Assembly: GCA_031277235.1 (NCBI GenBank)
Contig: JAITMT010000069.1
Location: 1 to 29,401, forward strand
Length of the DNA: 29,401 nt
DNA from: Tannerella sp.
GTDB lineage: Bacteria > Bacteroidota > Bacteroidia > Bacteroidales > Tannerellaceae
Direction: 5' to 3'
Positions 1-8,717 of this stretch are shown here, in pieces. Position numbers and translations under genes: made by a program. Within the stretch, counting starts at the first letter, position 1; each line of letters starts with the position of its first letter. Below the pieces are notes generated by a model. That model was not told the origin of the DNA, ran no database searches, and was given only the letters and a program-made list of their open reading frames with translations.

Positions 1-365
1 CCACGATTCAGCAGGCTGCGCAGATAGCAGGAATTTCTCCTGCAGAAATGGTGCAAACCCTGCGCCGGGAAGCAGGACTTTCAGGCGACTTTCTTCCCGA
101 CACGGCAGACACGGACGAAGAAGGCACGGAAACGCAGCCAGCCTGGTTCGACAGGACCAAAATCGCTGTCCGCTACGACGCCTCACCCGTTATTGATTCG
201 GGCGGAGCTCCGATGCAGGACATTCTCCGTCTGGCAAACGAATTGAAAAGCGGCGATATCCTGGAATTGACCGCGCCTTTCAAACCGGTTCCCATCATTG
301 ATTTGCTGAAATCGAGAGGCTTGCAGGCGTGGTATTTTGAGGGGAAGACGTTTTTTATGAGATAA
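1..365 (+). CDS. DUF1858/DUF2249-like protein, C-terminal part (5' end outside window)
   Basis: The frame is open from base 3, so the gene begins before the window; the ATG at 48 is internal. The first visible residues (TIQQAAQIAGISPAEMVQTL) look like the end of a DUF1858-type helical domain. After an acidic linker, the last 70 or so residues (from IAVRYDASPVID to the stop) resemble DUF2249, with the conserved 'L..GD.LEL....KPVPIIDLLKSRGL' pattern. Proteins combining these domains are small, cytoplasmic and of uncertain function, often found with respiratory or nitrogen-oxide genes in anaerobes. No neighbour in this window suggests a role. Family assignment is by pattern recognition only. Confidence 0.7.
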   Translation, partial: TIQQAAQIAGISPAEMVQTLRREAGLSGDFLPDTADTDEEGTETQPAWFDRTKIAVRYDASPVIDSGGAPMQDILRLANELKSGDILELTAPFKPVPIIDLLKSRGLQAWYFEGKTFFMR

Positions 366-695
366 CGATCCTCCGCCCCTCTTCCTGTGGAGACGGTCGT
401 ATCCCTGTAATCCACAGAATTTTATTATCCGGATTTATAATCCTATCTTCGCAATCAAATATAACCGGTAATCAACCTGAATGAAGAAAAGAACTGTCCT
501 CCCTTAAAATCCGCAATCAAAAAATCTTGCGGACAGCAAAAAAATCACTGAGTTCACGAAAAGAATAGTTTCCTCCAAAATCAAACTTAATGGCATATTG
601 CTCTTTGTCTATACTGCATTTAATCGTATTCGAACTTGCATATTCCGTATTTGGTTCGACTGTTATTATTACATTTTCCCGATCTAAAAAATCAA
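366..695. other. Intergenic stretch after DUF2249 gene
   Basis: No ATG-started gene is convincing here. On the minus strand a frame stays open from about 705 to a TGA at 517-519. It follows the HTCS stop and reads like protein (ending FRELSDFFAVRKIF) but lacks an ATG, GTG or TTG start in frame. It may be the relic of a gene end. A small hairpin sits at 510-533. Bases 366-500 show nothing recognisable. Confidence 0.4.
510..533 (-). terminator. Possible terminator hairpin downstream of HTCS
   Basis: Seven-base inverted repeat (TCCGCAA at 510-516, TTGCGGA at 527-533) around a ten-base AT-rich loop. On the minus strand it is followed by TTTTAAGG. It lies about 160 bases past the HTCS stop, so it could end HTCS transcription. 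The stem is short and the T-tract weak. Confidence 0.4.
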
Positions 696-3600
696 TTATT
701 TTTTCTCCCCTTTCACAAATTCGCTCGGCGTTTTTCCCGTCTGTTTTTTGAAACTCTTGGAAAAGTAATTCGGGTCGGAAAAGCCGGTTGCATAAGCCGT
801 ATCGGCGATGGTATCTCCCTGCAACAACAATTCTTTTGCCTTTTCGATGCGGATGTTGCGGATATAATCGCCGATAGACATGTCGAGCATGCTTTTGAGT
901 TTCACGTGCAGCATGGTTCGGCTGATTCCCACGGTCTTAATCACATCGCCTACGCTAAATTCCTCGTTGGAAATGTTGTCTTCCACCACTTTCCGGATGT
1001 CGTTCAACAGTTTTTCGTCGTATTTATTCCGGGCAACCATCCCGATATTCATTGCGGCGGCTTCCTTGAACTGCCGGCGGTTGAAGTCGCGCGTGCGCAG
1101 TATGTTCTGTACCTGCAGCAACAGGGAAGAAGGATCGAAAGGCTTTTCGATGTACACGTCCGCTCCCAGTTCATAGCCTTTGATAATATTTTCGGTTCCG
1201 GTTTTTGCCGTCAGCAATATCACCGGGATGTGGGAGGTGAGAATGGTTGATTTCACCCTGCTACACAACTCGTTTCCATCCATTTCGGGCATCATGATGT
1301 CGCTGATGAGCAGGTCGGGGAGTTGCTGCTCCATTTGTCTGATGGCTTCCAACCCGTTTTGAGCGACTTTCACGTCATAGGTTTCGGCAAATATTTCAAC
1401 CAGAAAATTGAGCATTTCCGTATTGTCCTCTACAATGAGAATTTCGTTTTTCTTCTCTCCAACGTCTTCGGAGCCGTTTTTCGCGATGGCGCTCAACGCT
1501 CCGTTTGAAAAAATTCCGGAATAGTTATACTTCTCGATATAATTTTCGTCGGCGCGCAAATCCAGCCGGTATTCTACTGGAAAGGTGCCGGGCGAAACAT
1601 TCAGTGTCACGGTAAACGTACTTCCTTTTCCGGGTTCGCTTTCAAGCGAGACGGTTCCCCGGTGCAATTGCGCGAACGACTGTATGAGGTTCAGTCCGAT
1701 ACCCCATCCCGGACGTTTTGCCGTTCCGTCCCGATTGACCTGGAAGTAGGGCTGAAATATTTTTTCCCGATCCTTTTCCGCAATTCCGATACCGGTATCG
1801 GTTACTGCAATTTTGAGCAACAACGTCCCTTCGCCGTCTTCCGTTATCGAAGCGAGAAGTTTTACGCTTCCTCCTCCGGGCGTGTATTTGAACGCATTCA
1901 GAAGCAGGTTGTTCACTATTTTTTCGACGGCGGTAATGTCAAACCAGACTTCTTCGTCCAAATCCTCGATGTCCGTATCGAATTTTATTTCGTCGTCAAA
2001 AGCCAGTACCTGAAAACGGTTGCAGATTTCCCGGATGAAACCCAGCGGATTCCCTCTCTGCAATTTCAGTTGTGATTGCCTGGATTCCATCCTGTTAAAA
2101 TCAATCAATTCCTTCACCAGACTCATCAAACTGTTGGAATTTTTCATGACCAGTTCGAGTTTTTTCCTGTTTTTTTCGTTGATGCCGGTATCGCCGAGCA
2201 ATTGCCGGACGGGCGACATAATCAGCGTGAGCGGAGTTTTCAATTCATGGGAAATATTGGTAAAGAAATCCCGTTTCAGTTCGTTCATTTCTTCCAGTTT
2301 TTCCTTTTCCAGACGCGCCACCCTGACGGCATTTTTTTCCTTCAGGCGATTGTAGTACAGTTTGAAAAGGAAAGCAACGAGTCCGGCAACAATCAGTGTA
2401 TAAATCAGATAGGCGCCTGCCGAGGCATAAAATGGAGGCTTGACGGTAATTTTGATGGAGCGGATATTGGAATCGTCCCAAGTGTTTCGCGAAGAGGAAG
2501 CCTTTACCTTGAAGGTGTATTTTCCGGCGGGAAGTTGGGAAAAAACGATCCGCCGCTGATTGTTCACGATTTGCCAATCGGCGTTCAATCCTTCCATTTG
2601 GATGGCGTAGATGACATTTCGCGTGTGTCCGAATAAAATCCCCGCATACTCGATTCCGAAAAATTGCGCCTGTTTGTGATTCAGCACGATTTGCGCCGTG
2701 TTGTCAAATTCCGTTTTCAGCGGAGAATCCTTGCTTTGGGAAGTCATGTTTTCTTCTCCTATCGTCAATCCGGTGAACACGATATCCGGGAAATTGACCT
2801 TTTGACTGACTTCTTTCGGATTAAACGAAATCATTCCCTGCAGGGTTCCCAGGTAAACAATTCCCCCTTCATCCTTGAATGCCGAAGTGAAATTGAAATG
2901 ATTGGTCGGAAGCCCTTCTTCGGTTGTAAACTTCATCACCTGTTCTGTTTCCGGATTGTAGCGGAACAATCCCTTGTTCGTTGTAATCCAGATATTATGG
3001 TCGTTGTCTTCCAGCAAGGCATAAATGCACTGTTCGGGGATAATGCCTTCGGACAGCAGGGAACGGAAATCATTCGTCGCGGGACGGTATTCATACAGTC
3101 CGCCGTTATTGGTTCCAACCCAAATCTGTCCGCCTTGAGCCGGCAGGATGGATGTGATGAAATTATCCAGCAAATCATTTTCTCCCTCCTTTGCCGTCCA
3201 GTTCCTGACAATGCCCTGTTTTTTATTGTAACAGACCAATCCATACGTTCTCAATCCTATCCACAAGTTTCCTTCCCGGTCGCCGGTGATGCAATAAACG
3301 AAATTCGACGATAACAACTCATTCTGTATGAACGCAATACTGTCGTTTTGTTTATCATAGTATCTCAATCCGGAGGAAGTCCCGAGCCAAACGGTATTCT
3401 CCCCGTCCACATACATGGAAAAAAGATTGTTGTCCGGCAGAATGCTGTTCTGGCTATTATACACAGTATATTGTTCCGTTTTCAGGTTATACCGCGTCAG
3501 TCCTCCCCGAAACGTACCGATCCACAAATTGTGATCGGCGTCTATTTGAAGCGAATGAATATTGTCCGACCGGATACCGGGATTTTTTACGGTTGAAATC

Positions 3601-4748
3601 TCTCCGGTGGTTTTATCCAGTTTGTGCAATCCGCCGTCTTCGGTAGCGATCCACATGATGCGATCGTCCTGTTGAATAATCTGTCTGACCGCTTTTCCCC
3701 GGAGTTGATTCCGGTTATACCCGACGCTGTAGTAATTGAATTGATTGAAGTCGCGGTAAAACACATTGACTCCTCCGAAATAAGTTCCGATCCACATGTT
3801 TCCGGAACGGTCGGCTTTAATCGAATAGATGGCATTATCGTTCAGTCCGAAATGATTGGCATAATTTTGCTGTATGTTTTCAAAAGTCTGGTCTTCTTTC
3901 AGGATGGAAAGCCCTTTTTCCGTACCGAACCACATGCGACCCCGGCTGTCCCGGGAAATGGCGCGGATCACTCCGTTGGGCAACCGGGCTTTGTCTTCAT
4001 AGAATGTTGAGCGGAAAGTTTCCGGATTGTAAGATACGATTCCGTTTCCGTTTTTACCGATCCAGAGATTCTCTTCGGCGTCGATGAACAGGGAAATGAC
4101 ATTGTCGTCCGTCGTTTTCACCCGGTCGGATTCCAGGATATTCACATGGTTTGATTTCGAGAAATCGCTGTTGTATCCGATCAAACCCTGCAAACCTCCC
4201 ACCCAGAGGGTATGGTTTTTGTCGGCAGCCAGCGTTATTACTCCCGTTATCTGCTCCCTGTTTCCGCCTGCTTCGACGGGAAGAAACTTATCCGCCGCTT
4301 CATCGTAAAAGTACAGTATGCCGTCGGTACAGTACAGCGTCGAATTGTTTTCGGCAAAAGCCGTTATTTCCCTTTCGGATACGTCATACCGGACAAATTG
4401 GTCCTTATCGGGCAAATAGCGGCACAGTCCGCGATCCGTCCCGATCCATATCCGTTTTTTTTCGTCCTGATAAATGGAACGGATATAATTGTGGGAAAGG
4501 CTGTTCCCGTCGGAAAAATTGTGAAGATAAATTTTCATTTCATAGCCGTTGTAGCAGCACAGTCCGCTCTTGGTACCGAACCACATCAAGCCTTTATGGT
4601 CTTGCATGATGCAGGTTACGTGGTTTTGCGTCAAACCATCGTCGTTATTGATATGTACAAACCGGAAATCCAGGGTTTCCGGCAATGCCGCCACAGTACA
4701 GCAATACAAACAGAATAACGTATGTATCAATCTTTTCAACATCATCAA
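696..4748 (-). CDS. Hybrid two-component system sensor histidine kinase/response regulator (HTCS)
   Basis: Single-polypeptide sensor and regulator, 1350 residues, the usual HTCS length. A signal peptide (1-21) leads to a periplasmic region of Reg_prop propeller repeats (about 35-650, recurrent 'D..GN.WIGT..GL..Y' units) and a Y_Y_Y domain (about 692-770). One membrane segment (about 776-797) follows. Cytoplasmic parts: HisKA with the phospho-accepting H834 in FFTNISHELKTPL; HATPase_c with N-box N947/N951, DTGIGI at 984-989 and GWGIGL at 1014-1019; receiver domain with acidic E1107/D1108, phospho-acceptor D1150 and K1202; AraC-type HTH at about 1255-1347. All catalytic residues are present, so it should be functional. 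HTCS proteins bind a glycan fragment in the periplasm and activate nearby utilisation genes. The adjacent sulfatase and perhaps the SusC/SusD pair are candidate targets; that link is inferred. Confidence 0.96.
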   Translation of the reverse strand: MMMLKRLIHTLFCLYCCTVAALPETLDFRFVHINNDDGLTQNHVTCIMQDHKGLMWFGTKSGLCCYNGYEMKIYLHNFSDGNSLSHNYIRSIYQDEKKRIWIGTDRGLCRYLPDKDQFVRYDVSEREITAFAENNSTLYCTDGILYFYDEAADKFLPVEAGGNREQITGVITLAADKNHTLWVGGLQGLIGYNSDFSKSNHVNILESDRVKTTDDNVISLFIDAEENLWIGKNGNGIVSYNPETFRSTFYEDKARLPNGVIRAISRDSRGRMWFGTEKGLSILKEDQTFENIQQNYANHFGLNDNAIYSIKADRSGNMWIGTYFGGVNVFYRDFNQFNYYSVGYNRNQLRGKAVRQIIQQDDRIMWIATEDGGLHKLDKTTGEISTVKNPGIRSDNIHSLQIDADHNLWIGTFRGGLTRYNLKTEQYTVYNSQNSILPDNNLFSMYVDGENTVWLGTSSGLRYYDKQNDSIAFIQNELLSSNFVYCITGDREGNLWIGLRTYGLVCYNKKQGIVRNWTAKEGENDLLDNFITSILPAQGGQIWVGTNNGGLYEYRPATNDFRSLLSEGIIPEQCIYALLEDNDHNIWITTNKGLFRYNPETEQVMKFTTEEGLPTNHFNFTSAFKDEGGIVYLGTLQGMISFNPKEVSQKVNFPDIVFTGLTIGEENMTSQSKDSPLKTEFDNTAQIVLNHKQAQFFGIEYAGILFGHTRNVIYAIQMEGLNADWQIVNNQRRIVFSQLPAGKYTFKVKASSSRNTWDDSNIRSIKITVKPPFYASAGAYLIYTLIVAGLVAFLFKLYYNRLKEKNAVRVARLEKEKLEEMNELKRDFFTNISHELKTPLTLIMSPVRQLLGDTGINEKNRKKLELVMKNSNSLMSLVKELIDFNRMESRQSQLKLQRGNPLGFIREICNRFQVLAFDDEIKFDTDIEDLDEEVWFDITAVEKIVNNLLLNAFKYTPGGGSVKLLASITEDGEGTLLLKIAVTDTGIGIAEKDREKIFQPYFQVNRDGTAKRPGWGIGLNLIQSFAQLHRGTVSLESEPGKGSTFTVTLNVSPGTFPVEYRLDLRADENYIEKYNYSGIFSNGALSAIAKNGSEDVGEKKNEILIVEDNTEMLNFLVEIFAETYDVKVAQNGLEAIRQMEQQLPDLLISDIMMPEMDGNELCSRVKSTILTSHIPVILLTAKTGTENIIKGYELGADVYIEKPFDPSSLLLQVQNILRTRDFNRRQFKEAAAMNIGMVARNKYDEKLLNDIRKVVEDNISNEEFSVGDVIKTVGISRTMLHVKLKSMLDMSIGDYIRNIRIEKAKELLLQGDTIADTAYATGFSDPNYFSKSFKKQTGKTPSEFVKGEKK

Positions 4749-4765
4749 TTTATCTTTTGACGGTT

Positions 4766-4773
4766 CAAATGTA
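4766..4773 (-). promoter_or_regulatory. Candidate -7 box for HTCS
   Basis: Minus strand reads TACATTTG, a full match to the Bacteroidota -7 consensus TAnnTTTG, 17 bases before the HTCS ATG. No clear TTTG -33 element is seen at the expected distance, so strength is uncertain. Confidence 0.45.
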
Positions 4774-4821
4774 AGAAGAATATTTCTTTCGGGGGATAAA
4801 ATCCGGAAAAATTCCCGATCT

Positions 4822-4854
4822 GAAGTTGCATTTCACGGTTGAAATTGCAACTTC
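4822..4854 (-). terminator. Strong stem-loop directly after the sulfatase stop codon
   Basis: A near-perfect inverted repeat (4822-4835 with 4840-4854, one bulged base, four-base loop) abuts the sulfatase stop codon. It probably ends or stabilises the sulfatase transcript. A true T-tract is absent on the minus strand, so it may act as an RNA 3' stabiliser or attenuator before the HTCS gene. Confidence 0.6.
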
Positions 4855-6495
4855 TCATTTGAAATATTCCTCTACGGGAGTGTACCATTTGCCCGTTTTG
4901 AATTGTATTTCACCCTCGACGCCGGTACGGTCTGCCATTTTCCGATACTTATCAATCATGGATTTCAGCATTTCAGGCTCCTTACCGGCTAAATTCTTCA
5001 TTTCGGTCGGATCGGTTTTCAGATTGTATAGCATCCATTCCGGTTCCCTGTTTTCCTGCACTATTTTCCAGTCTCCGTCGCGCAGCATTTTGTTTCCTTC
5101 ATGCTCGACGATAGTCGGTATCGCTTTCACCGGCTCTCCCTTGAATAGGGGCAGCAGGGATATGCCTTCCATCGGAGGCACTGCATGTCCGTCGCGAGCG
5201 GACGGATAGACGGCAGCGGTCAGTTCAACCAGGGTAGGCATGATGTCAATAACATGACCGTAACAGTCTTTCCGGATAGAGCCGTTCAGGTTTTTATCAA
5301 TTCCTTTCGGATAGGAAACGATAAACGGCGTGTTGCAACCTCCTTCATGTCCGTGATGTTTGTATAAAAAGAACGGAGTATTGGCAACGTCCGCCCAGGA
5401 GGCGCCAAGGAAAACGGTACTTTTTGCCGAGCCGGGAATTTTCCCCTCGAAGCGTCCTTCCATTCCCGGTTCCCCATTCCCTCCATTATCCGAAAGCAGG
5501 ATGATTAATGTGTTTTCCAGGACGCCTTTTTCTTTCAGATGGTCAACCACCTTTCCGATGCTTTGGTCTATTTCGTCCATAACCGCTGCATAAATAGCCA
5601 TTTGCAAGTCATAGCGTTCCTTTTCCTCTTGGGTTAGGGAATCCCATTCCGGCGATTTGGGATTGCGGGGCGTCAATTGACCGGGATTTTCAAACAATCC
5701 CGATTCCAATTGTTTTTGAAAGCGCGCATTACGCACTTCCTCCCATCCTTTCATGTATTTTCCCTTATACTTGTCAATCGTTTTTTCGGGAGCCTGTAAG
5801 GGAAAATGCGCTCCGTTGTGAGCCAAATACCAAAAGAAAGGCTGTCCCTTTTCAATCGCTTCGTCTATAAACTGCAACCCGAATTGAGTCCACAGATGCG
5901 TGGAATACCAGTTTTCGGGAAGACGGGGATCGTCGAAATCCATTTTTTCATCATTCAGAAACAGCGTATTGCTTTGAGCCCTTTTGGGCCTAACATCCGT
6001 AGAAAAATAAAAACCGCCGACAGGAGCATTTAATGAACGGTCAAAACCGCGTTTTATCGGAGTTACGCCCTGATAATAGCCCAGATGCCATTTACCGGTC
6101 ATCACGCTGAAATATCCGGCAGATTTGAGAACCTCCGGGATAAACGCATTTTCTTCGTTGGGATATCCCTGATAGGCGTCGTAACCCGGAACTTTACCCA
6201 AAGCGCCGTTGCCCACCTGGTGCGGATACAATCCCGTCAACAAGGAAGCGCGGGTGGGGGCGCTGCGGGCTTGATTGTAGAAATGACGCAACCGAATCCC
6301 GTTTTCGGCTAAGCGGTCAATGTTTGGAGTCTCGATTTCAGACCCGTAACAGCCGAAATCCGAATAACCGACGTCATCCAATAAAATCAGAACGATATTG
6401 GGTTTGTCGGCATTTTGCTGCGCCTGCAGGATTGCCGATGGGGTTATAACCGCCCCCAATCCATACGCTAAAGGTAAAATTGTATTTTTTCTCAT
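4855..6495 (-). CDS. Serine-type sulfatase (family S1, arylsulfatase-like)
   Basis: Sulfatase of 546 residues with an N-terminal signal sequence (about 1-26), so periplasmic or exported. The fold hallmarks are present: metal-binding D40/D41 in LILLDDVGYSDFG, the modification motif S78-A-P-T-R82, GKWHLG at 134-139, and D336/N337 in LLSDNGG. The motif starts with serine, so formylglycine formation would need an anaerobic radical-SAM maturase (anSME), not encoded here. Substrate is not readable from the sequence; the GH95 remnant and SusC/D further on suggest a sulfated, perhaps fucosylated glycan. The frame is open 30 codons further upstream, but the start at 6495 is preferred because it begins directly with MRKNTILPLA, a signal peptide, and sits about 23 bases after a -7 box. 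Confidence 0.93.
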   Translation of the reverse strand: MRKNTILPLAYGLGAVITPSAILQAQQNADKPNIVLILLDDVGYSDFGCYGSEIETPNIDRLAENGIRLRHFYNQARSAPTRASLLTGLYPHQVGNGALGKVPGYDAYQGYPNEENAFIPEVLKSAGYFSVMTGKWHLGYYQGVTPIKRGFDRSLNAPVGGFYFSTDVRPKRAQSNTLFLNDEKMDFDDPRLPENWYSTHLWTQFGLQFIDEAIEKGQPFFWYLAHNGAHFPLQAPEKTIDKYKGKYMKGWEEVRNARFQKQLESGLFENPGQLTPRNPKSPEWDSLTQEEKERYDLQMAIYAAVMDEIDQSIGKVVDHLKEKGVLENTLIILLSDNGGNGEPGMEGRFEGKIPGSAKSTVFLGASWADVANTPFFLYKHHGHEGGCNTPFIVSYPKGIDKNLNGSIRKDCYGHVIDIMPTLVELTAAVYPSARDGHAVPPMEGISLLPLFKGEPVKAIPTIVEHEGNKMLRDGDWKIVQENREPEWMLYNLKTDPTEMKNLAGKEPEMLKSMIDKYRKMADRTGVEGEIQFKTGKWYTPVEEYFK

Positions 6496-6518
6496 ATTAA
6501 ACCGTTGATTATTTTTTG

Positions 6519-6526
6519 CAAAATTA
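6519..6526 (-). promoter_or_regulatory. Candidate -7 box for the sulfatase gene
   Basis: Minus strand reads TAATTTTG, matching TAnnTTTG, 23 bases upstream of the chosen sulfatase start. A TTTG at 6551-6554 (minus) is a possible -33 element with a long 24-base spacer. The box supports the shorter sulfatase start at 6495. Confidence 0.45.
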
Positions 6527-6533
6527 CAACAAA

Positions 6534-6788
6534 TCAATATTCGACAAGTGCAAAATTGTTCGGAATATGGGAAAAATTGTTCCATTTAAGTTCTGCTATC
6601 TCAATATTGGACAATTCACCCATTTCGCCAAGAAACAAAATAGTCACATCCAATTCATTGCTGTTTAATACAACGGTCGGTCTTATTTTGCTTACTTTCA
6701 AATCAGCCGGCAATAAACAGTTAGTATCCAATACAAATCCTGCTAAAACCGGCAAAAATGCTGCAATAATTATTTTTTTTGTATTCAT
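6534..6788 (-). CDS. Small exported hypothetical protein (84 aa)
   Basis: Short protein with a lysine-containing N-terminus and a hydrophobic stretch (residues 4-20), consistent with a signal peptide, then about 60 residues with no recognised domain. It lies between the lipoprotein gene at 6881-7378 and the sulfatase, on the same strand, so it could be co-transcribed with either. No family is recognised. A spurious frame cannot be excluded, but the signal-like start and fit into the gap favour a real gene. Confidence 0.45.
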   Translation of the reverse strand: MNTKKIIIAAFLPVLAGFVLDTNCLLPADLKVSKIRPTVVLNSNELDVTILFLGEMGELSNIEIAELKWNNFSHIPNNFALVEY

Positions 6789-6880
6789 ACCACTGTCTCC
6801 TCACCTTATTTTTTATCTTACCGATTCATTTTCAACTCTCTATGGCTTTTTTCTCTGCGTTTGGTGCAGGCAGTGTGTTT

Positions 6881-7378
6881 TTAATCAGTGCGCTCCACAT
6901 ATACCCCCTTCCGTTCAATATAATAGTTTTTATTAGTTTTGGAGTCATAAATCTGCGAAATAACATCAACATGGATTTTCGGACCCCATTTTGGTCCATT
7001 TCGTGATATTCTTTCCAATTTATATTCGGGCAGACTTGGTGCCGGCGCTTCATTCTCATAATCGGCTACCCAAATCTCATCTTCATAAAACACATACTGT
7101 TTAACCATACTTATATTTTCCGGTATTTTAACCATGTCTGTACTGACAAGCCAATTTATCGAAATCATAGGCTTTCCATCTACAGGACTTACCGGCATAA
7201 AATCACGCCATAGGTAAGCATCCAATTTAAACGAACTTGAGCCTATAACCAGGGTCTCAACCGCTTTTTCTTTTATTTGCAAAATTTGTTCCCCTGAAAT
7301 TTGAGTTTCCAAATCGCTTTTCTCGCACGAAACAGCAAAAAACGCTGCTAAACATAATAAAATTGCCACTTTTTTCAT
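6881..7378 (-). CDS. Small lipoprotein, unknown function
   Basis: Protein of 165 residues with a clear lipoprotein signal: MKKVAILLCLAAFFAVSC, predicted lipidation at C18. The following E-K-S suits export toward the outer membrane in Bacteroidota, where acidic residues after the cysteine favour surface display. The rest has no domain I recognise; it is rich in short hydrophobic alternations (VYVERTD end, VKQYVFYEDEIWVADYE), suggesting a beta-rich fold. It is followed by the 84-residue exported protein with a 92-base gap. The pair may be a small envelope unit unrelated to the sulfatase. Confidence 0.75.
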   Translation of the reverse strand: MKKVAILLCLAAFFAVSCEKSDLETQISGEQILQIKEKAVETLVIGSSSFKLDAYLWRDFMPVSPVDGKPMISINWLVSTDMVKIPENISMVKQYVFYEDEIWVADYENEAPAPSLPEYKLERISRNGPKWGPKIHVDVISQIYDSKTNKNYYIERKGVYVERTD

Positions 7379-7437
7379 TTTTTACTTGTTTTATGTCCTT
7401 TGACGGACGGTTTATATTTTATTTAACGTTCAAATCT

Positions 7438-7508
7438 CCAATTCATTGTCCAGTGCACTGTCTCCGCATTGTCTGCAACGCCCCGGTGGATTGGCGCAGT
7501 TATCTGCT
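7438..7508. repeat. Divergent copy of the conserved box and attC-like arm
   Basis: Resembles the right-hand part of the element at 13512-13570. Read on the minus strand, both have CTGCGCCAA, then CC and GGGCGTT, then a variable stretch, GACAG, and AATTGG. This copy is the most diverged and has small insertions. It lies just downstream of the outer-membrane barrel gene (7538-8368), the same position relative to gene direction as the other copies. Alignment was by eye. Confidence 0.45.
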
Positions 7509-7537
7509 GGCATTTTTCTATCATTTATTAGTATGAT

Positions 7538-8368
7538 TTACAATCCAAAGTTAAAACCAACACAAAACGTTATTGGCAATAATGGGGTAAGGGACATATT
7601 CGGATCATTTTTTGCGTTGTCGTGAACCTCTTGAAATTCGCTTGAACGGAATGGCACAAAAAATCCTGCACTTATTTTATTTTTCCTTCCAATCTTAATA
7701 TCAAAATTTGCACCTACAGTTACACCGTATGATGTCTTTTCGTATTGTTTGGAATAGGAATTGATACCAACTATTACGGCGTTGTAACCATACATTAACA
7801 TCAAATTGGGTGAAACTTTTTTGTCGGGTAAAATTTTCAAAGTTCCACCAGCGTTCCAGCCTATAGACAGTAGATTATACCCTGCTCCCGCGAACAGTCC
7901 AAAATGTTTTACGGGTAAAAACTCGAATTTTCCACCAAATAATCCACCATAATCAAAACCGTATCCTACTCCCAAATAAAACTTTTTTGGGTACTGTTCT
8001 TCGTATTGTTCGGGGTATGTGTATCTCGATGCAGGAAGTTGCTGTCGAGAATAAACGTAATCATTTCGCTGATTGACTGACGGCTGCCTCCTGTCTTCGA
8101 CAGACGTGGACGCACCGTTAAATACATCCCGGCTACCGTCTTCATACCTGATCATGGAAATTTCCGACTTTTTCAACCTATAAGTTGGACCATTTGGAGT
8201 GTCGAATCTTTTGTATCTGACATCGTCTATTCCAACTTCCCGGACGATAGCCTGAATATTATCGCCATTTTTCCTGATAATAATGTCTTGTGCAAGCATT
8301 GTTACACTACCTGCAAGGCTGATTGCCAATGCAATGACTTTCCTTAATTCCAATCTGATATTTAACAT
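7538..8368 (-). CDS. Outer-membrane beta-barrel-like protein
   Basis: Protein of 276 residues. A signal peptide (about 1-26, ending AGSVTMLAQ) precedes a short beta-rich segment (IIIRKNGDNIQAIVREVGIDDVRYKR...), common at the start of Bacteroidales surface proteins. A polar linker rich in Q, R and Y follows (about 95-128). The last 145 residues have alternating hydrophobic/glycine strands (FYLGVGYGFDYGG, HFGLFAGAGYNLLSIGW) ending in GFNFGL, typical of a small outer-membrane barrel of about eight strands. No enzymatic motif is visible. The role is unknown; structural or adhesion-type OmpA-like barrels are possible. Confidence 0.75.
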   Translation of the reverse strand: MLNIRLELRKVIALAISLAGSVTMLAQDIIIRKNGDNIQAIVREVGIDDVRYKRFDTPNGPTYRLKKSEISMIRYEDGSRDVFNGASTSVEDRRQPSVNQRNDYVYSRQQLPASRYTYPEQYEEQYPKKFYLGVGYGFDYGGLFGGKFEFLPVKHFGLFAGAGYNLLSIGWNAGGTLKILPDKKVSPNLMLMYGYNAVIVGINSYSKQYEKTSYGVTVGANFDIKIGRKNKISAGFFVPFRSSEFQEVHDNAKNDPNMSLTPLLPITFCVGFNFGL

Positions 8369-8419
8369 ATTCTATATTTTTACAAAATTCCATTTATATT
8401 GTGTCGGGTTGGCATTTTC

Positions 8420-8717
8420 TTACCGTAATAAATCATTCTTCATCTGTTTTATAACTTCGAGAAGTGGTGGAAGGTCGTTTTTCAACGTGTCAAAAATAAT
8501 TTCAATATCAAACTCAAAATAACCGTGAGCGATCTTCTCTCGCAATCCCATAACACTTTTGCCACGGAATTGAGGGATAACGCGACAAAAACTGATTTTC
8601 CGTATATCTGTCAATTCGCTTCACCTCTTCGCCAAAGTCGTGTATCTTGGATGTACTTTCAGGCAAATTTTCAACAACTTGCTCCAATGATTCGATTATC
8701 AATGATTTATCATGCAT
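8420..8717 (-). pseudogene. Broken HEPN (HepT-like) toxin gene
   Basis: Two overlapping minus-strand frames together spell one HEPN protein. The first (from ATG at 8717) gives MHDKSLIIESLEQVV...IDRYT...YPSIPWQK. The second continues with VMGLREKIAHGYFEFDIEIIF...MKNDLLR to the stop at 8420. One extra base near 8555-8561 (in CAAAAGTGTT on the minus strand) separates them. The Rx4HxY motif (REKIAHGY) is intact in the downstream frame. The region between TSKIHDF and GEEVKRIDRYT also seems to lack about 30-35 residues normally present, an additional in-frame deletion. The ATG overlaps the end of the MNT gene by 8 bases, as in the intact pair at 28533-29169. The toxin is therefore probably inactive unless the shift is a sequencing error. 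Confidence 0.75.

Noticed and set aside
696..4748. Many plus-strand frames opposite the HTCS (up to 216 codons)
   Set aside because: All are shadows of the HTCS coding strand; the HTCS protein has complete, ordered domains.
7430..7513. 27-codon cysteine-containing minus-strand frame (MPADNCANPPGRC...)
   Set aside because: It looks like a small peptide gene at first, but the sequence is homologous to the non-coding element at 13512-13570, so the coding potential is likely accidental.
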